Positions 1-7,286 of a stretch of 11,176 bases of DNA are shown piece by piece. This DNA is from JAALKW01 sp033791145. Its GTDB lineage: Bacteria; Pseudomonadota; Gammaproteobacteria; Legionellales; Legionellaceae. The notes beneath the pieces were generated by a model that saw only the letters and a program-made list of their open reading frames with translations, ran no database searches and had not been told where the DNA came from. The stretch covers positions 1 to 11,176 of the forward strand of contig JASJHH010000053.1 of assembly GCA_033791145.1 (NCBI GenBank). The letters are read 5' to 3'. The translations under genes and the position numbers were made by a program. Position 1 is the first letter of the stretch, and each line of letters opens with the position of its first letter.

Positions 1-3000
1 TTTTGCACGGCGTAATGTACACCGCCGTGTGTTAAATCTAAGGTGCCTAATTGTTTTAAGAAGTCCTTCTGCCCTGCCTCTGGCAAATTTTCTACGGTTG
101 TTAAAACTCTATCCATAAAAACAAGCATGTTTTCAGGTTTAACCCGAGCGAGCACCTCTAAATCAAACGTTAAACCACCTGAGTCATTGAGCTTTTTAAC
201 GGTATAGTCAAACGCCGCCCATAAGCGTTCAAAACGATCCCAACCGACCGATTGCATGTGCTGTTGCATCACAACCATAAAGACTTTTTTATTTGCTTGC
301 GTCACGGAATCAGTTTTTTTCAAAGTCTCTATCATGTTAACGACGGCGTTAGCAGACTTCACAGACATTAAATCTGTGAAATTGTCTGTATGACTTAAAT
401 AATGCTCCTTAAATTCTGCTAAAAATTCTCGACCTAGCGTTTTTTCTATCGATTCAAGCATTCTTAAGAATGTCGTGACGCCATCAGCGCCAAATTTATA
501 ATAAATTTGTCCTAACGCACGTGCTTCTTGCTCATTATCTCCAAACAAATCCTTCGCGAAACGGGTTAAATCTTGAGCTTGGTTTTGACACAAATAGTGA
601 ATCGCATCAACAGCCGTCAAACTATCTTCGCTGATAGAAACTTTATTTAAAAATACCTCAAGGCCGCTATTTTCTCCTGCATATGCACACGATGCCTCAA
701 AAACGTACCAGCTCTTTTTAATTTTATCGGCATGTTCGGTATATTTTCTTTTCTCGACTAAAGAAATCTTTCTACCTAAAAAATTCTGAAACGCAGATTC
801 ACTGGCTTCAGCCGATATCGGCGGCTGCAAATAAGCATAAAGCAATACATCGTCCCAAGAATCCTCTAGTTTCGGTTGTTCCGTAACGCCTATATATTTA
901 TCAAGAGCAAACTGGCGAAAATCACCTTCCCAGTGGCTCAAAGGTGAAGGTGCAGTATCCAATTCAAGGGTTAAAGGGGTGGGTGGAATTGAATAACTTA
1001 GCGATACATCATGACACAAGACCAATGCATTATTTTTATCCGGCTGCGTAAAAAAACATTTCGGTAAATTAGTTAAACAAACACCTGAGGTTAAATGCGT
1101 ATGTTTTTTTAATAGTGTTTTAGCTGCATCAAGTGTCATGCTTTGAATCACATGTTTTGCCTTTACACCTGTTTTTGCATTGACCCAAGTGTGGAAAAAA
1201 CCTTGTAAGTCCGATTCAGTGCCTGTATTTAATGCAGCGGCTTGTGGACGAATTTTTTCTGGATGCTCCTGCTTATATTTCTCCCAAAAATCACCCAATA
1301 ATGCATCAATATTCTCATGAGTAACCAGTTCACTCACAAAAACCTGTTCTTCGATATGATGCATGACATGTTGCTTTTCTTGTTGAACCTGTCGTTCTTG
1401 TTGCATTTGCTGTTGTTGTTGCAATTGTAATTGTACTGCACCACCTCGTTGATAGGGCCACGTTTGGTTCCCGTTCTCCCGCTCAAGTTGATCAAGCTGC
1501 GCTAAGAACCGAGCTGATGTCAGCTTCTCTTTCTCTTCCGCTTCCTCTTCTTCCGGTTCCTCTTCTTCTGCAGCCGTACTATTATCTATGACGGAAAACG
1601 TCTTCTCTATTTCAAAGCGCTCATCCTTTGATTTGTTTTTACGCTTATTACTCAGGATTATATCATTCAGGAGCGTGTATTTATTTCTTAGCGCAAGCCC
1701 ATCCTCTTTAAGTGTCTTATCACTCCCAAGCTCAGGGATAACAATCAGTCCTTCCCATTGATTACTTTGTGCCTGCTCTATCAATAGAGCAAGTAGCTTA
1801 TCTAGAGCATCCGGATGTTGTAGGCAGTCTGTTAAGATAATATCTTCCAACACGGCTTCTTTATTTAAAGCGGCAAGCACCTCTATTAATTTATCATTCC
1901 CATATACGTTAGGCGCATAAACAATCCCAACTTGACTAAATGGAAAAGCAGCCCCGGCTCTATCTTCGACATACCTTAAAAATAAATCTAAACACTGAAC
2001 AAAATCATCATCCTTGTCGCATCCTAAATAAAACGGAATTTTCTTTTTGCCATATGTTTTTTGAAGTCTCTCTTGCTCACCCTCATCCTCTAAAATCTCT
2101 ATAACATTTCTTAAGCCTTCCAAGCCCATTTCAAGAATGCATCGCTTAAATACGCTTTCATTATCTACAGCATCCAACAACTCGGGCACCTCAGAAAGAT
2201 GAATGAGCCAATAGTTTGCAGCAATTTTCCAATAATTAGCCGAGATAGGTGGTAAATAACCAGATTCATTTAACCAGCGGTTACGGGCAAGTGTTGGTTC
2301 TAAGGCTTTTTGTATTTCAAGTAAATCAGGATGGTCTTTTCTTAGCTTAAATTCGGTAATAAATGCATTGTCTTTCAAAAATTTAATAATTATTATTTTA
2401 TCTTCTTCTTTTATATTAAAGTAATCGTCTAGTGAAATATCTAAAACAGGTACTTTTGCATTCCCCCGAACAAAGGCAAATAACATAAGGGTTGCTGCTA
2501 CCTGTTTTTTATCATAATGAACAGACTCGCCAATATATGTACTGAGCCAGGAGGAATTAATACCCACATGTGCACTTGCAGCTATATGATGGCGCCGAAG
2601 GTTATCTACATTAAGCGTATCCTTTATATCTAAACGTACAAGTTTTTTATTATCCTCTATTTCACTGTGAGAATATGCTGAGTACCCTTCTTGATCATAT
2701 GCAAGCGTATCACTTAAAGCTGGTACATCCGTTCTTCCACCTCTCTTCCTGTCGTCATGCCAATGGCGGTATGTCGCAGTCGGTTTGATAGCATTTATTA
2801 GACCTTGAACATCACCTACCTTAAGGTCTTTGCCTTCATAAGAGCCTGCAGTAGAACCCTCATACAAGGCATAGAGCGACATTCCAAATGAAGGAGAAAT
2901 ATGCATATAATCTTCTGCGGCCGACCGTTTAATACTTTTAAATGTATTAAAAGCCTGCGTAGAATACGTCTCATCAGTAGGACTAATTGTATAATCTAAA

Positions 3001-3953
3001 CCTGGAACATCTGAACCATGCATCAACCCAGCAACGGCATTTAAAGATACAGATGAAAAATCTCCTTCTAACTTAGCTGATGCATAAGCCTGTTTTTTAT
3101 ACCCCGTCCCCAACTCTTCTAATCCTAACCAGAGGGCAGCGGTATAACCTGTCGTTTGCACGGCTGACGATGTTTTACCTTCATACGTACATTGAGTTAA
3201 ATTAAACGTCTCCTCAAGCCAGCTTTTATCTGAGTCGGCCAACGGCATTTCACAGAAAAAACGGGGGTTACAGGGGTCTGTTAAATTTAAAGCACCCCAT
3301 TGTGGTTTGTCTTTTGCATCAGTCGAAAAATCAATGAAAAAAGCTTTTTTCTGACACAATTCCTGACGGGCTTTATCATCAAAGTATGCCTCTTTTCTCT
3401 TCTGAAGAACTGGTATTTCTACTGCGTCGCTAAGGTTCGCCCCATGGTGCGTCAAGTGAAAATTTATCCCTCGCACCATGCGTAGCATATCCCAATAAGA
3501 AAGTGGCTCTGCAACTCTATCTGCATTGGTTGTGTTTGTTGCTAGTTTTTCAAAATAACCTATTTGCTTATCCGCTGGTTGCCCTGCTTGGATATCTCCT
3601 GATACCTGTTTAGGAGCAAGCGTGAAACGTAATAACCAATCCTCTGCATTCTTCTTTAAGCTAGTTGGCGGACGATTAAAAAATTGATGTAGCGCTTGAA
3701 TAATTTCATTCTCGGTATAAAGCCCATCTAATTCCTTAAGACAGGTCTTGTACAGCTGAACATAACTACCTTCGGTAGCATTTGGGGTTTCGTTTTGCTG
3801 CTTAACGATAGCCTCGAGCACATCTAGGTCAAATAAATCGCTAAAATGATTTTTTAAAGTATCAAGAATTACCTCAATATTTTCCTTACCTTCCTCTATA
3901 TTACCTTTTTCGTACAATTTAACTAAATTTGGATACTTCTTAAGCTCTATCAT
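1..3953 (-). CDS. Giant protein of unknown function, possible secreted effector (C-terminus outside window)
   Basis: I checked this frame codon by codon: it is open for 1317 codons from ATG 3953 to the left edge. GGAG sits 7 nt before the ATG, which supports the start. I do not recognise the family. Residues 1-130 look helical. Residues 160-600 look globular, with many His, Tyr and Trp. Residues about 675-770 resemble leucine-rich repeats: strand-like pieces GIVYAPN (676), EDIILTDCL (703), GLIVIPELG (735) and NDIILSNK (763) recur every 28-32 residues. An acidic linker (796-809, almost all Glu) follows, then a Gln-rich coiled coil (841-861), then a long helical region to the edge. There is no signal peptide or membrane segment, so it is probably cytosolic or exported by a signal-independent route. 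Size, coiled coil and repeats resemble type IV effectors of Legionellales; this is inference. Another possibility is a large internal scaffold protein. Confidence 0.9.
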   Translation of the reverse strand, partial: MIELKKYPNLVKLYEKGNIEEGKENIEVILDTLKNHFSDLFDLDVLEAIVKQQNETPNATEGSYVQLYKTCLKELDGLYTENEIIQALHQFFNRPPTSLKKNAEDWLLRFTLAPKQVSGDIQAGQPADKQIGYFEKLATNTTNADRVAEPLSYWDMLRMVRGINFHLTHHGANLSDAVEIPVLQKRKEAYFDDKARQELCQKKAFFIDFSTDAKDKPQWGALNLTDPCNPRFFCEMPLADSDKSWLEETFNLTQCTYEGKTSSAVQTTGYTAALWLGLEELGTGYKKQAYASAKLEGDFSSVSLNAVAGLMHGSDVPGLDYTISPTDETYSTQAFNTFKSIKRSAAEDYMHISPSFGMSLYALYEGSTAGSYEGKDLKVGDVQGLINAIKPTATYRHWHDDRKRGGRTDVPALSDTLAYDQEGYSAYSHSEIEDNKKLVRLDIKDTLNVDNLRRHHIAASAHVGINSSWLSTYIGESVHYDKKQVAATLMLFAFVRGNAKVPVLDISLDDYFNIKEEDKIIIIKFLKDNAFITEFKLRKDHPDLLEIQKALEPTLARNRWLNESGYLPPISANYWKIAANYWLIHLSEVPELLDAVDNESVFKRCILEMGLEGLRNVIEILEDEGEQERLQKTYGKKKIPFYLGCDKDDDFVQCLDLFLRYVEDRAGAAFPFSQVGIVYAPNVYGNDKLIEVLAALNKEAVLEDIILTDCLQHPDALDKLLALLIEQAQSNQWEGLIVIPELGSDKTLKEDGLALRNKYTLLNDIILSNKRKNKSKDERFEIEKTFSVIDNSTAAEEEEPEEEEAEEKEKLTSARFLAQLDQLERENGNQTWPYQRGGAVQLQLQQQQQMQQERQVQQEKQHVMHHIEEQVFVSELVTHENIDALLGDFWEKYKQEHPEKIRPQAAALNTGTESDLQGFFHTWVNAKTGVKAKHVIQSMTLDAAKTLLKKHTHLTSGVCLTNLPKCFFTQPDKNNALVLCHDVSLSYSIPPTPLTLELDTAPSPLSHWEGDFRQFALDKYIGVTEQPKLEDSWDDVLLYAYLQPPISAEASESAFQNFLGRKISLVEKRKYTEHADKIKKSWYVFEASCAYAGENSGLEVFLNKVSISEDSLTAVDAIHYLCQNQAQDLTRFAKDLFGDNEQEARALGQIYYKFGADGVTTFLRMLESIEKTLGREFLAEFKEHYLSHTDNFTDLMSVKSANAVVNMIETLKKTDSVTQANKKVFMVVMQQHMQSVGWDRFERLWAAFDYTVKKLNDSGGLTFDLEVLARVKPENMLVFMDRVLTTVENLPEAGQKDFLKQLGTLDLTHGGVHYAVQ

Positions 3954-3960
3954 AGGAGTG

Positions 3961-3964
3961 CTCC
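3961..3964 (-). promoter_or_regulatory. Shine-Dalgarno site of the giant gene
   Basis: GGAG lies 7 nt before ATG 3953, in the context TTGGAGCACTCCTATG. It is the clearest ribosome binding site in the left half of the window and fixes the start. GGAG and the following CTCC could pair only across a 2-nt loop, too tight for a stable hairpin. Confidence 0.6.
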
Positions 3965-3978
3965 AATAAAAAACTCTG

Positions 3979-4007
3979 TGTATAATATAATAGCACAAGA
4001 TTATTAA
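3979..4007 (-). promoter_or_regulatory. Possible promoter of the giant gene
   Basis: The 119-bp gap between the 129-residue ORF and the giant gene holds a very AT-rich stretch. One reading is a -35 TTAATA (4007-4002), a 17-nt spacer and a -10 TATACA (3984-3979), each matching 4 of 6 consensus bases. Overlapping TATTAT boxes give other possible registers. No terminator hairpin is visible in the gap, so read-through from the phnA-like unit is also possible. Confidence 0.3.
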
Positions 4008-4072
4008 GAGGTACAGGTTATTATCTTATATAAAACAAGTAGGGGTATTCAGTCGGTTTACATGAAGTACTG

Positions 4073-4462
4073 CTAACAGCTGGCATGTGGAGGTTCTATC
4101 ACAAGCGCCTCTTCTTCCAATTCTATTTGCTTCATATTATGAATTAGTTTGCTAAATGCTTGGTTCGAATGACATCTAATTTCAACGGCATAATCTAAAT
4201 AGCTTATTTCAGACAACGTGTTTGTTAGCGTTTTTCCTGATTTTAAGCGCTGAATCAAGTCCTCTACTGTCACTTGAATCGAAAGCGCTTCGTCTCGTCG
4301 TCTGGCTGCCCGCCAAAAACATATTTGATCGCACAAAGACGCATGATAAGGCGCTGAGTCATTTTTTTCTTTTAAATTATAATAATATGCTTCTAGCAAT
4401 TTGAGCTGCTCTACAGTGCACTTAGATAATGGGATGTCATGTTCTGTCTTAAAAAAAATCAT
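4073..4462 (-). CDS. Hypothetical 129-residue protein coupled to phnA
   Basis: I do not recognise this protein. Its ATG (4462-4460) overlaps the TGA of the phnA-like gene in the four bases ATGA, which points to translational coupling; there is no strong ribosome binding site of its own. The protein is soluble and mostly helical by composition, with no signal peptide or membrane segment. It has five cysteines (15, 44, 48, 97, 129), two of them in a CxxxC pair at 44-48 followed by an Arg-rich patch (51-56). The C-terminal part is acidic (EEEA, about 116-119) and ends in HASC. The overlap and matching strand make it a real gene, and a partner of the PhnA-like protein is the simplest guess, but the sequence gives no direct clue to function. 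Confidence 0.75.
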   Translation of the reverse strand: MIFFKTEHDIPLSKCTVEQLKLLEAYYYNLKEKNDSAPYHASLCDQICFWRAARRRDEALSIQVTVEDLIQRLKSGKTLTNTLSEISYLDYAVEIRCHSNQAFSKLIHNMKQIELEEEALVIEPPHASC

Positions 4463-4800
4463 GCTTTTTTTACGAATTGAGATTTAAGTTTCATCGCGCC
4501 AATGCCTTCAACTTTACAATCAATATCATGATCACCGTCAACCAGTCGAATGTTTTTAACGCGTGTTCCAACCTTTACAACCGATGAGGCGCCTTTGATT
4601 TTTAAATCTTTGATGACCACGACCGTATCGCCATCTTGCAATGTATTGCCATGCGCATCTTTAATGACCCGCATGGTTTCATCTGTGTTTTCAGATGCAT
4701 CCGCCGACCATTCATGCGAACACTCAGGACACACTAACAATAATCCATCTTGATAAACATATTCAGACTGACAAGACGGACACGCAGGTAAAGTAGGCAT
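4459..4800 (-). CDS. phnA: YjdM/PhnA-family zinc-ribbon protein
   Basis: 113 residues, close to the 111 of E. coli YjdM (formerly PhnA). The N-terminus has a zinc ribbon: CPSC (7-10) and CPEC (24-27) around an aromatic-rich loop. The C-terminal two-thirds is the KOW-like beta domain typical of the family, with the DAHGNTLQDGDTVVVIKDLK block (48-67) and IKGASSVVKVGT next to it. Despite the old name, a role in phosphonate breakdown is not established for YjdM itself, and no phn genes are nearby, so the molecular role is open. The start is supported by full alignment with the family N-terminus. It is first in a two-gene unit and overlaps the next ORF by ATGA. Confidence 0.93.
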   Translation of the reverse strand: MPTLPACPSCQSEYVYQDGLLLVCPECSHEWSADASENTDETMRVIKDAHGNTLQDGDTVVVIKDLKIKGASSVVKVGTRVKNIRLVDGDHDIDCKVEGIGAMKLKSQFVKKA

Positions 4801-4840
4801 TTATTTTTTCTCAATATACAATTAAGTGTTTAATTTGATG

Positions 4841-4869
4841 ATTATACTACAAAACTTTGCGCCTGTGAG
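4841..4869 (-). promoter_or_regulatory. Promoter of the phnA-like gene
   Basis: On the minus strand a perfect -10 TATAAT (4846-4841) is preceded by a 17-nt spacer and a -35 CTCACA (4869-4864, 4 of 6 matches). Transcription would start near 4834 and give a leader of about 35 nt. It lies just outside the left end of the IS relic. Confidence 0.5.
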
Positions 4870-4894
4870 AGCGGCACTTATTTAATTAGTTAAT

Positions 4895-4963
4895 AGGGCG
4901 TGTTGACAATTGGGCTACAGCCCCCGTCCTGCCTACGTGCCGCGGCTTGTCCGCGGCATCCAG
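4895..4963 (+). repeat. Left inverted end of the IS relic
   Basis: The terminus starts AGGGCGTGTTGACAATTG. It includes a small hairpin GGGCT-AC-AGCCC (4912-4923) and a perfect 8-bp stem TGCCGCGG / CCGCGGCA around CTTGT (4938-4958). The reverse complement of this arm matches 5389-5450 with a few mismatches and gaps. Confidence 0.7.
4938..4958. repeat. GC-rich REP-like palindrome, left copy
   Basis: Stem TGCCGCGG, loop CTTGT, stem CCGCGGCA: 8 of 8 pairs. The matching palindrome is at 5394-5414. A third, partial version (CTGGATACCGCG, about 4983-4995) faces it 25-30 bp away. Such units resemble the scattered extragenic palindromes of many proteobacteria. Without a U-run it is not a canonical terminator. 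Confidence 0.7.
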
Positions 4964-5003
4964 TGGTTTAAATAAGCTACTTGGCTGGATACCGCGCATG
5001 AAG

Positions 5004-5178
5004 AGTTAGGGGTCAAATCTGTTGTTTAATAAATAAAAATAGAGTTAGGGGTCAAATCTGTTGTTTAATAAATAAAAATTTCTTTTAGAAAAAGTTAGGG
5101 GTCAAATCTGTTGTTTAATAAATAAAAATAGAGTTAGGAAGAGTTAGGGGTCAAATCTGTTGTTTAATAAATAAAAAT
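5004..5178 (+). repeat. Four direct copies of a 37-bp repeat
   Basis: Identical 37-bp units start at 5004, 5043, 5093 and 5142. Each begins AGTTAGGGGTCAAATCTG and ends in an AT-rich tail of TTTAATAAATAAAAAT. Copies 1 and 3 run almost directly into the next unit, while copies 2 and 4 are followed by TTCTTTTAGAAAA, so the array is really two copies of a two-unit block. The second block has a 10-bp extra GAGTTAGGAA at 5131-5140. Unit identity with variable spacing argues against CRISPR. The GGGGTCAAATC core resembles sequence often seen beside REP-associated (Y1/RAYT) transposase genes; that link is from memory and unproven here. Confidence 0.9.
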
Positions 5179-5198
5179 TTCTTTTAGAAAATAATTAG

Positions 5199-5303
5199 AA
5201 ACATTTCCGATCCATAGCAACACGATATGATAAATTGAAGCGAAATTACGCATCGATGTTGTCTATGGCATGTTTTTATATGTGCTTGCCGAAATTGGTG
5301 TAG
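5199..5303 (+). pseudogene. C-terminal fragment of an IS5-family DDE transposase
   Basis: The frame from 5199 to the TAG at 5301-5303 reads KHFRSIATRYDKLKRNYASM and then LSMACFYMCLPKLV. The HFR-x-IATRYDKL-x-RNY block followed by a short hydrophobic helix is the characteristic C-terminus of IS5-family (IS4-superfamily) transposases. A TAG directly upstream (5196-5198) and the repeat array before it mean nothing else of the gene survives, so this cannot make an active enzyme. Its direction and closeness to the right inverted end fit the relic element around it. Confidence 0.75.
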
Positions 5304-5388
5304 AAAGTAGAAACTCAATTTAATCGAAGGGTTTAATCCAACATGGCGTGATTTATATGAAGAAATATGTTCTTGACATAAGCATCTC

Positions 5389-5450
5389 CTGGATCCCGCG
5401 GACAAGCTGCGGGACGTAGGCGCCGGGGGGAGCAAATGTCAACAGCCCCT
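5389..5450 (-). repeat. Right inverted end of the IS relic
   Basis: Read on the minus strand it begins AGGGGCTGTTGACATTTG and ends in ATCCAG, matching the left arm at 4895-4963. It is about 7 bp shorter, mainly because the small GGGCT hairpin is missing. Confidence 0.7.
5394..5414. repeat. GC-rich REP-like palindrome, right copy
   Basis: Stem TCCCGCGG, loop ACAAG, stem CTGCGGGA: 7 of 8 pairs. It is the inverted counterpart of the palindrome at 4938-4958. Confidence 0.65.
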
Positions 5451-5462
5451 AAAAAATAATCA

Positions 5463-5489
5463 ATTTATTAAACAACAAATTTGCCCCCT
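5463..5489 (-). repeat. Inverted fifth copy of the 37-bp repeat, 5 bp past yejF
   Basis: Read on the minus strand, 27 bp beginning AGGGGGCAAATTTGTTG match the 37-bp repeat at 25 of 27 positions. It begins 5 bp after the yejF stop and lies outside the right IS end, facing the four direct copies. A T-run (5457-5451, minus strand reads ATTTTTT) follows it, but I see no proper stem before that run, so I do not call a terminator. Confidence 0.75.
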
Positions 5490-5493
5490 GCGC

Positions 5494-7272
5494 TTATAAA
5501 ACCCCGGCAAGTAGCTGCCGTGTATAATCAGCTTTAGGTGCATGTAATAATTGCTCGCACGTGCCGGCTTCTACCATCACGCCATCTCGCATGACCAGCA
5601 CATCATCTGCCAAATAAGATACAACAGCCATGTTATGCGTGACAAATAAATAAGATAAATTAAGCTCATGCTGTAAATCTTTGAGTAAATTTAAAATTTG
5701 TGCTTGCACCGATACATCAAGCGCACTCGTTGGTTCATCACAGATTAATATTTTAGGAGACGTTGCGAGTGCACGTGCAATACAAACTCGCTGGCGTTGC
5801 CCGCCTGAAAATTGATGCGGATAGCGCTCTAAACAGCTTTGAGGTAAATTCACTTGATCAAGCAATTCATGTTGGCGGCTTAGAATGATTTTATTTTTTA
5901 TCCCTTGCGCCTCCATGCCCTCTGCTAAAATTTCACCGATGGTCATGCGTGGATTCATGGATGAATACGGATCTTGAAAAATAATTTGTACTTCTTTTCT
6001 GAATGCTTTTAACGCACGGCCTTTCAGCTTTGTTAAGTCTTGCTCCCGAAATTTTACGTCGCCACACGTAATTTTTTGTAAGCCTAATAAAACCCGACAC
6101 ACCGTGCTCTTACCAGAACCTGACTCCCCAACCAGTGCAAGTGTTTGACCTTGTTTTAAATCAAACGAAATATTATTGACAGCCTTTTGAACAATGCGTT
6201 CACGACCTAATCCTGCACGTCTAACTGGAAAATAAACGCCTAAATTATTCACTGAAATTAAAACAGGCCCTATTTTTGATGCTTTATTTTGAATGATTTT
6301 TGACGCAGTCAGCACAGGCGGTTTATCGTGTTCTGGATACAAATGACATCGAACGGCCCGTGCTTGTGCTAAGACTTGAAGTTCAGGCATCTCTATCGCA
6401 CACGGTTCAAAGCAATGCGCACAACGTGGATGAAAATGACACCCTGTAGGCCTATCATCAGGGGCAGGAACACGACCTGGAATCGCACTTAAGCGCTCTT
6501 TTCGTTTATCAAAATGTGGCAATGCCGCGATTAAATGCGCGGCATAAGGATGCAAAGGCTGCTCAAAAAAAGTTGCTACACCCGCCGATTCAACAATTTT
6601 TCCTGCATACATTACATAAATTCTATCGGCAAAAGATTTAACCAAACTTAAGTCATGTGTAATCAATAATAAACGCATGTTACGCTCTTCTTGAATTTTT
6701 TTAAGCAGTGCTAATAACTGTGCCTGCGTTGTTACATCAAGCGCTGTGGTCGGTTCATCTGCAATTAATACCTCAGGTGCTCCTGCAAGGGCCATTGCAA
6801 TCACCACACGCTGCTTTTGCCCACCTGAAAGCTGATGGGGGTATTGTTTAAGGCGTTGCATAGGCTCTGGAATTTCAACTTCCGCAAGTAGTGCTGCCAA
6901 GCGCTTAGGCGCTTTTGAACCCAATGCTTCTGCTAATTGCTGACCTATGGTTAATACTGGATTTAACGCCGTCATTGGATCTTGAAAAATCATACCAAAG
7001 CGCTGACCACGAAAGCTTCGCATGTCACGCTCAGATAAATTTAGAATATCTGTATCAGCCCATCTAATTTCACTGCGCGCGCCATAGCGTGCTTGCGTTG
7101 GCAGTAGCCGCATCATGGCAGCTGCTGTTAATGATTTACCGCATCCAGACTCCCCCACAAGGGCGACGGTTTCGCCGGCGTTCAAATAAAAATCAATGCC
7201 GGCAACCGCTGTTATACTATTTTTTTTATTTTGAAAAGCAACACTGAGAGCCTTTACGTCCAAAACGCTCAT
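5494..7272 (-). CDS. yejF: Double-ATPase ABC transporter subunit, YejF-type peptide importer
   Basis: 592 residues with two fused ABC domains, as in YejF, the ATPase of the YejABEF peptide (microcin C) importer on the cytoplasmic face of the inner membrane. Domain 1: Walker A GESGCGKS (40-47), Q-loop Q97, signature LSGGQ (148-152), Walker B with DEP at 172, switch His 206. Between the domains is the oligopeptide-transporter C-terminal motif with clustered cysteines (278, 284, 287, 291, 309; GCHFHPRC). Domain 2: GESGSGKS (382-389), Q433, FSGGQ (488-492), DEP at 512, His 546. All catalytic residues are intact. AGGGGG 7 nt before the ATG supports the start, 14 bp after the lipocalin-like gene. 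No permease or binding-protein gene is in the window, so partners must be encoded elsewhere. Dpp/Gsi-type double ATPases are related alternatives. Confidence 0.9.
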   Translation of the reverse strand: MSVLDVKALSVAFQNKKNSITAVAGIDFYLNAGETVALVGESGCGKSLTAAAMMRLLPTQARYGARSEIRWADTDILNLSERDMRSFRGQRFGMIFQDPMTALNPVLTIGQQLAEALGSKAPKRLAALLAEVEIPEPMQRLKQYPHQLSGGQKQRVVIAMALAGAPEVLIADEPTTALDVTTQAQLLALLKKIQEERNMRLLLITHDLSLVKSFADRIYVMYAGKIVESAGVATFFEQPLHPYAAHLIAALPHFDKRKERLSAIPGRVPAPDDRPTGCHFHPRCAHCFEPCAIEMPELQVLAQARAVRCHLYPEHDKPPVLTASKIIQNKASKIGPVLISVNNLGVYFPVRRAGLGRERIVQKAVNNISFDLKQGQTLALVGESGSGKSTVCRVLLGLQKITCGDVKFREQDLTKLKGRALKAFRKEVQIIFQDPYSSMNPRMTIGEILAEGMEAQGIKNKIILSRQHELLDQVNLPQSCLERYPHQFSGGQRQRVCIARALATSPKILICDEPTSALDVSVQAQILNLLKDLQHELNLSYLFVTHNMAVVSYLADDVLVMRDGVMVEAGTCEQLLHAPKADYTRQLLAGVL

Positions 7273-7279
7273 CTTAGAA

Positions 7280-7285
7280 CCCCCT
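7280..7285 (-). promoter_or_regulatory. Shine-Dalgarno site of yejF
   Basis: AGGGGG lies 7 nt before ATG 7272, inside the short gap after the TGA of the upstream gene. It supports both the chosen start and expression from the shared transcript. Confidence 0.55.
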
Positions 7286-7286
7286 G

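Larger units (their letters stand above)
4895..5450. mobile_element. Decayed IS5-family insertion sequence with long inverted ends
   Basis: The left end (4895-4963) and the reverse complement of the right end (5450-5389) align over 60-odd positions with small gaps. Both begin AGGG-(CG/GC)-TGTTGACA, continue through GCCTACGT, and finish with a GC-rich palindrome and ATCCAG. TA dinucleotides at 4894-4895 and 5450-5451 could be the target duplication. Inside is the C-terminal piece of an IS5-family transposase reading rightward, as expected for an element with these ends. At about 556 bp it is too short for an intact IS5-type element, so most of the transposase has been lost. The 37-bp repeat array occupies the place of the missing part. 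Confidence 0.6.

Noticed and set aside
3430..3470. HLTHHG in the giant protein as a SidE-type phosphodiesterase His motif
   Set aside because: The surrounding residues do not follow the NHG-x-x-H-(T/S) pattern and I could not place the other catalytic residues.
4001..4010. PmrA-type regulatory site (CTTAATAAT) upstream of the giant gene
   Set aside because: Only one half-site is present; the second half at the expected distance is missing.
5004..5178. CRISPR array
   Set aside because: Repeats are separated by 2, 13 and 12 bp, not by uniform unique spacers, and the spacers are themselves repeated.
5299..5376. Short plus-strand frame ending GFNPTWRDLYEEICS
   Set aside because: It looks protein-like but is only about 22 codons after a stop, has no start site and matches nothing I recognise; it may be chance or decayed sequence of the relic.
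5184..5435. 83-codon minus-strand open frame
   Set aside because: It runs antisense through the transposase fragment and the right inverted end, starts in the palindrome, and has no protein-like composition.
5451..5489. Rho-independent terminator after yejF
   Set aside because: There is a T-run but no stable stem directly before it; the sequence is the inverted repeat copy.
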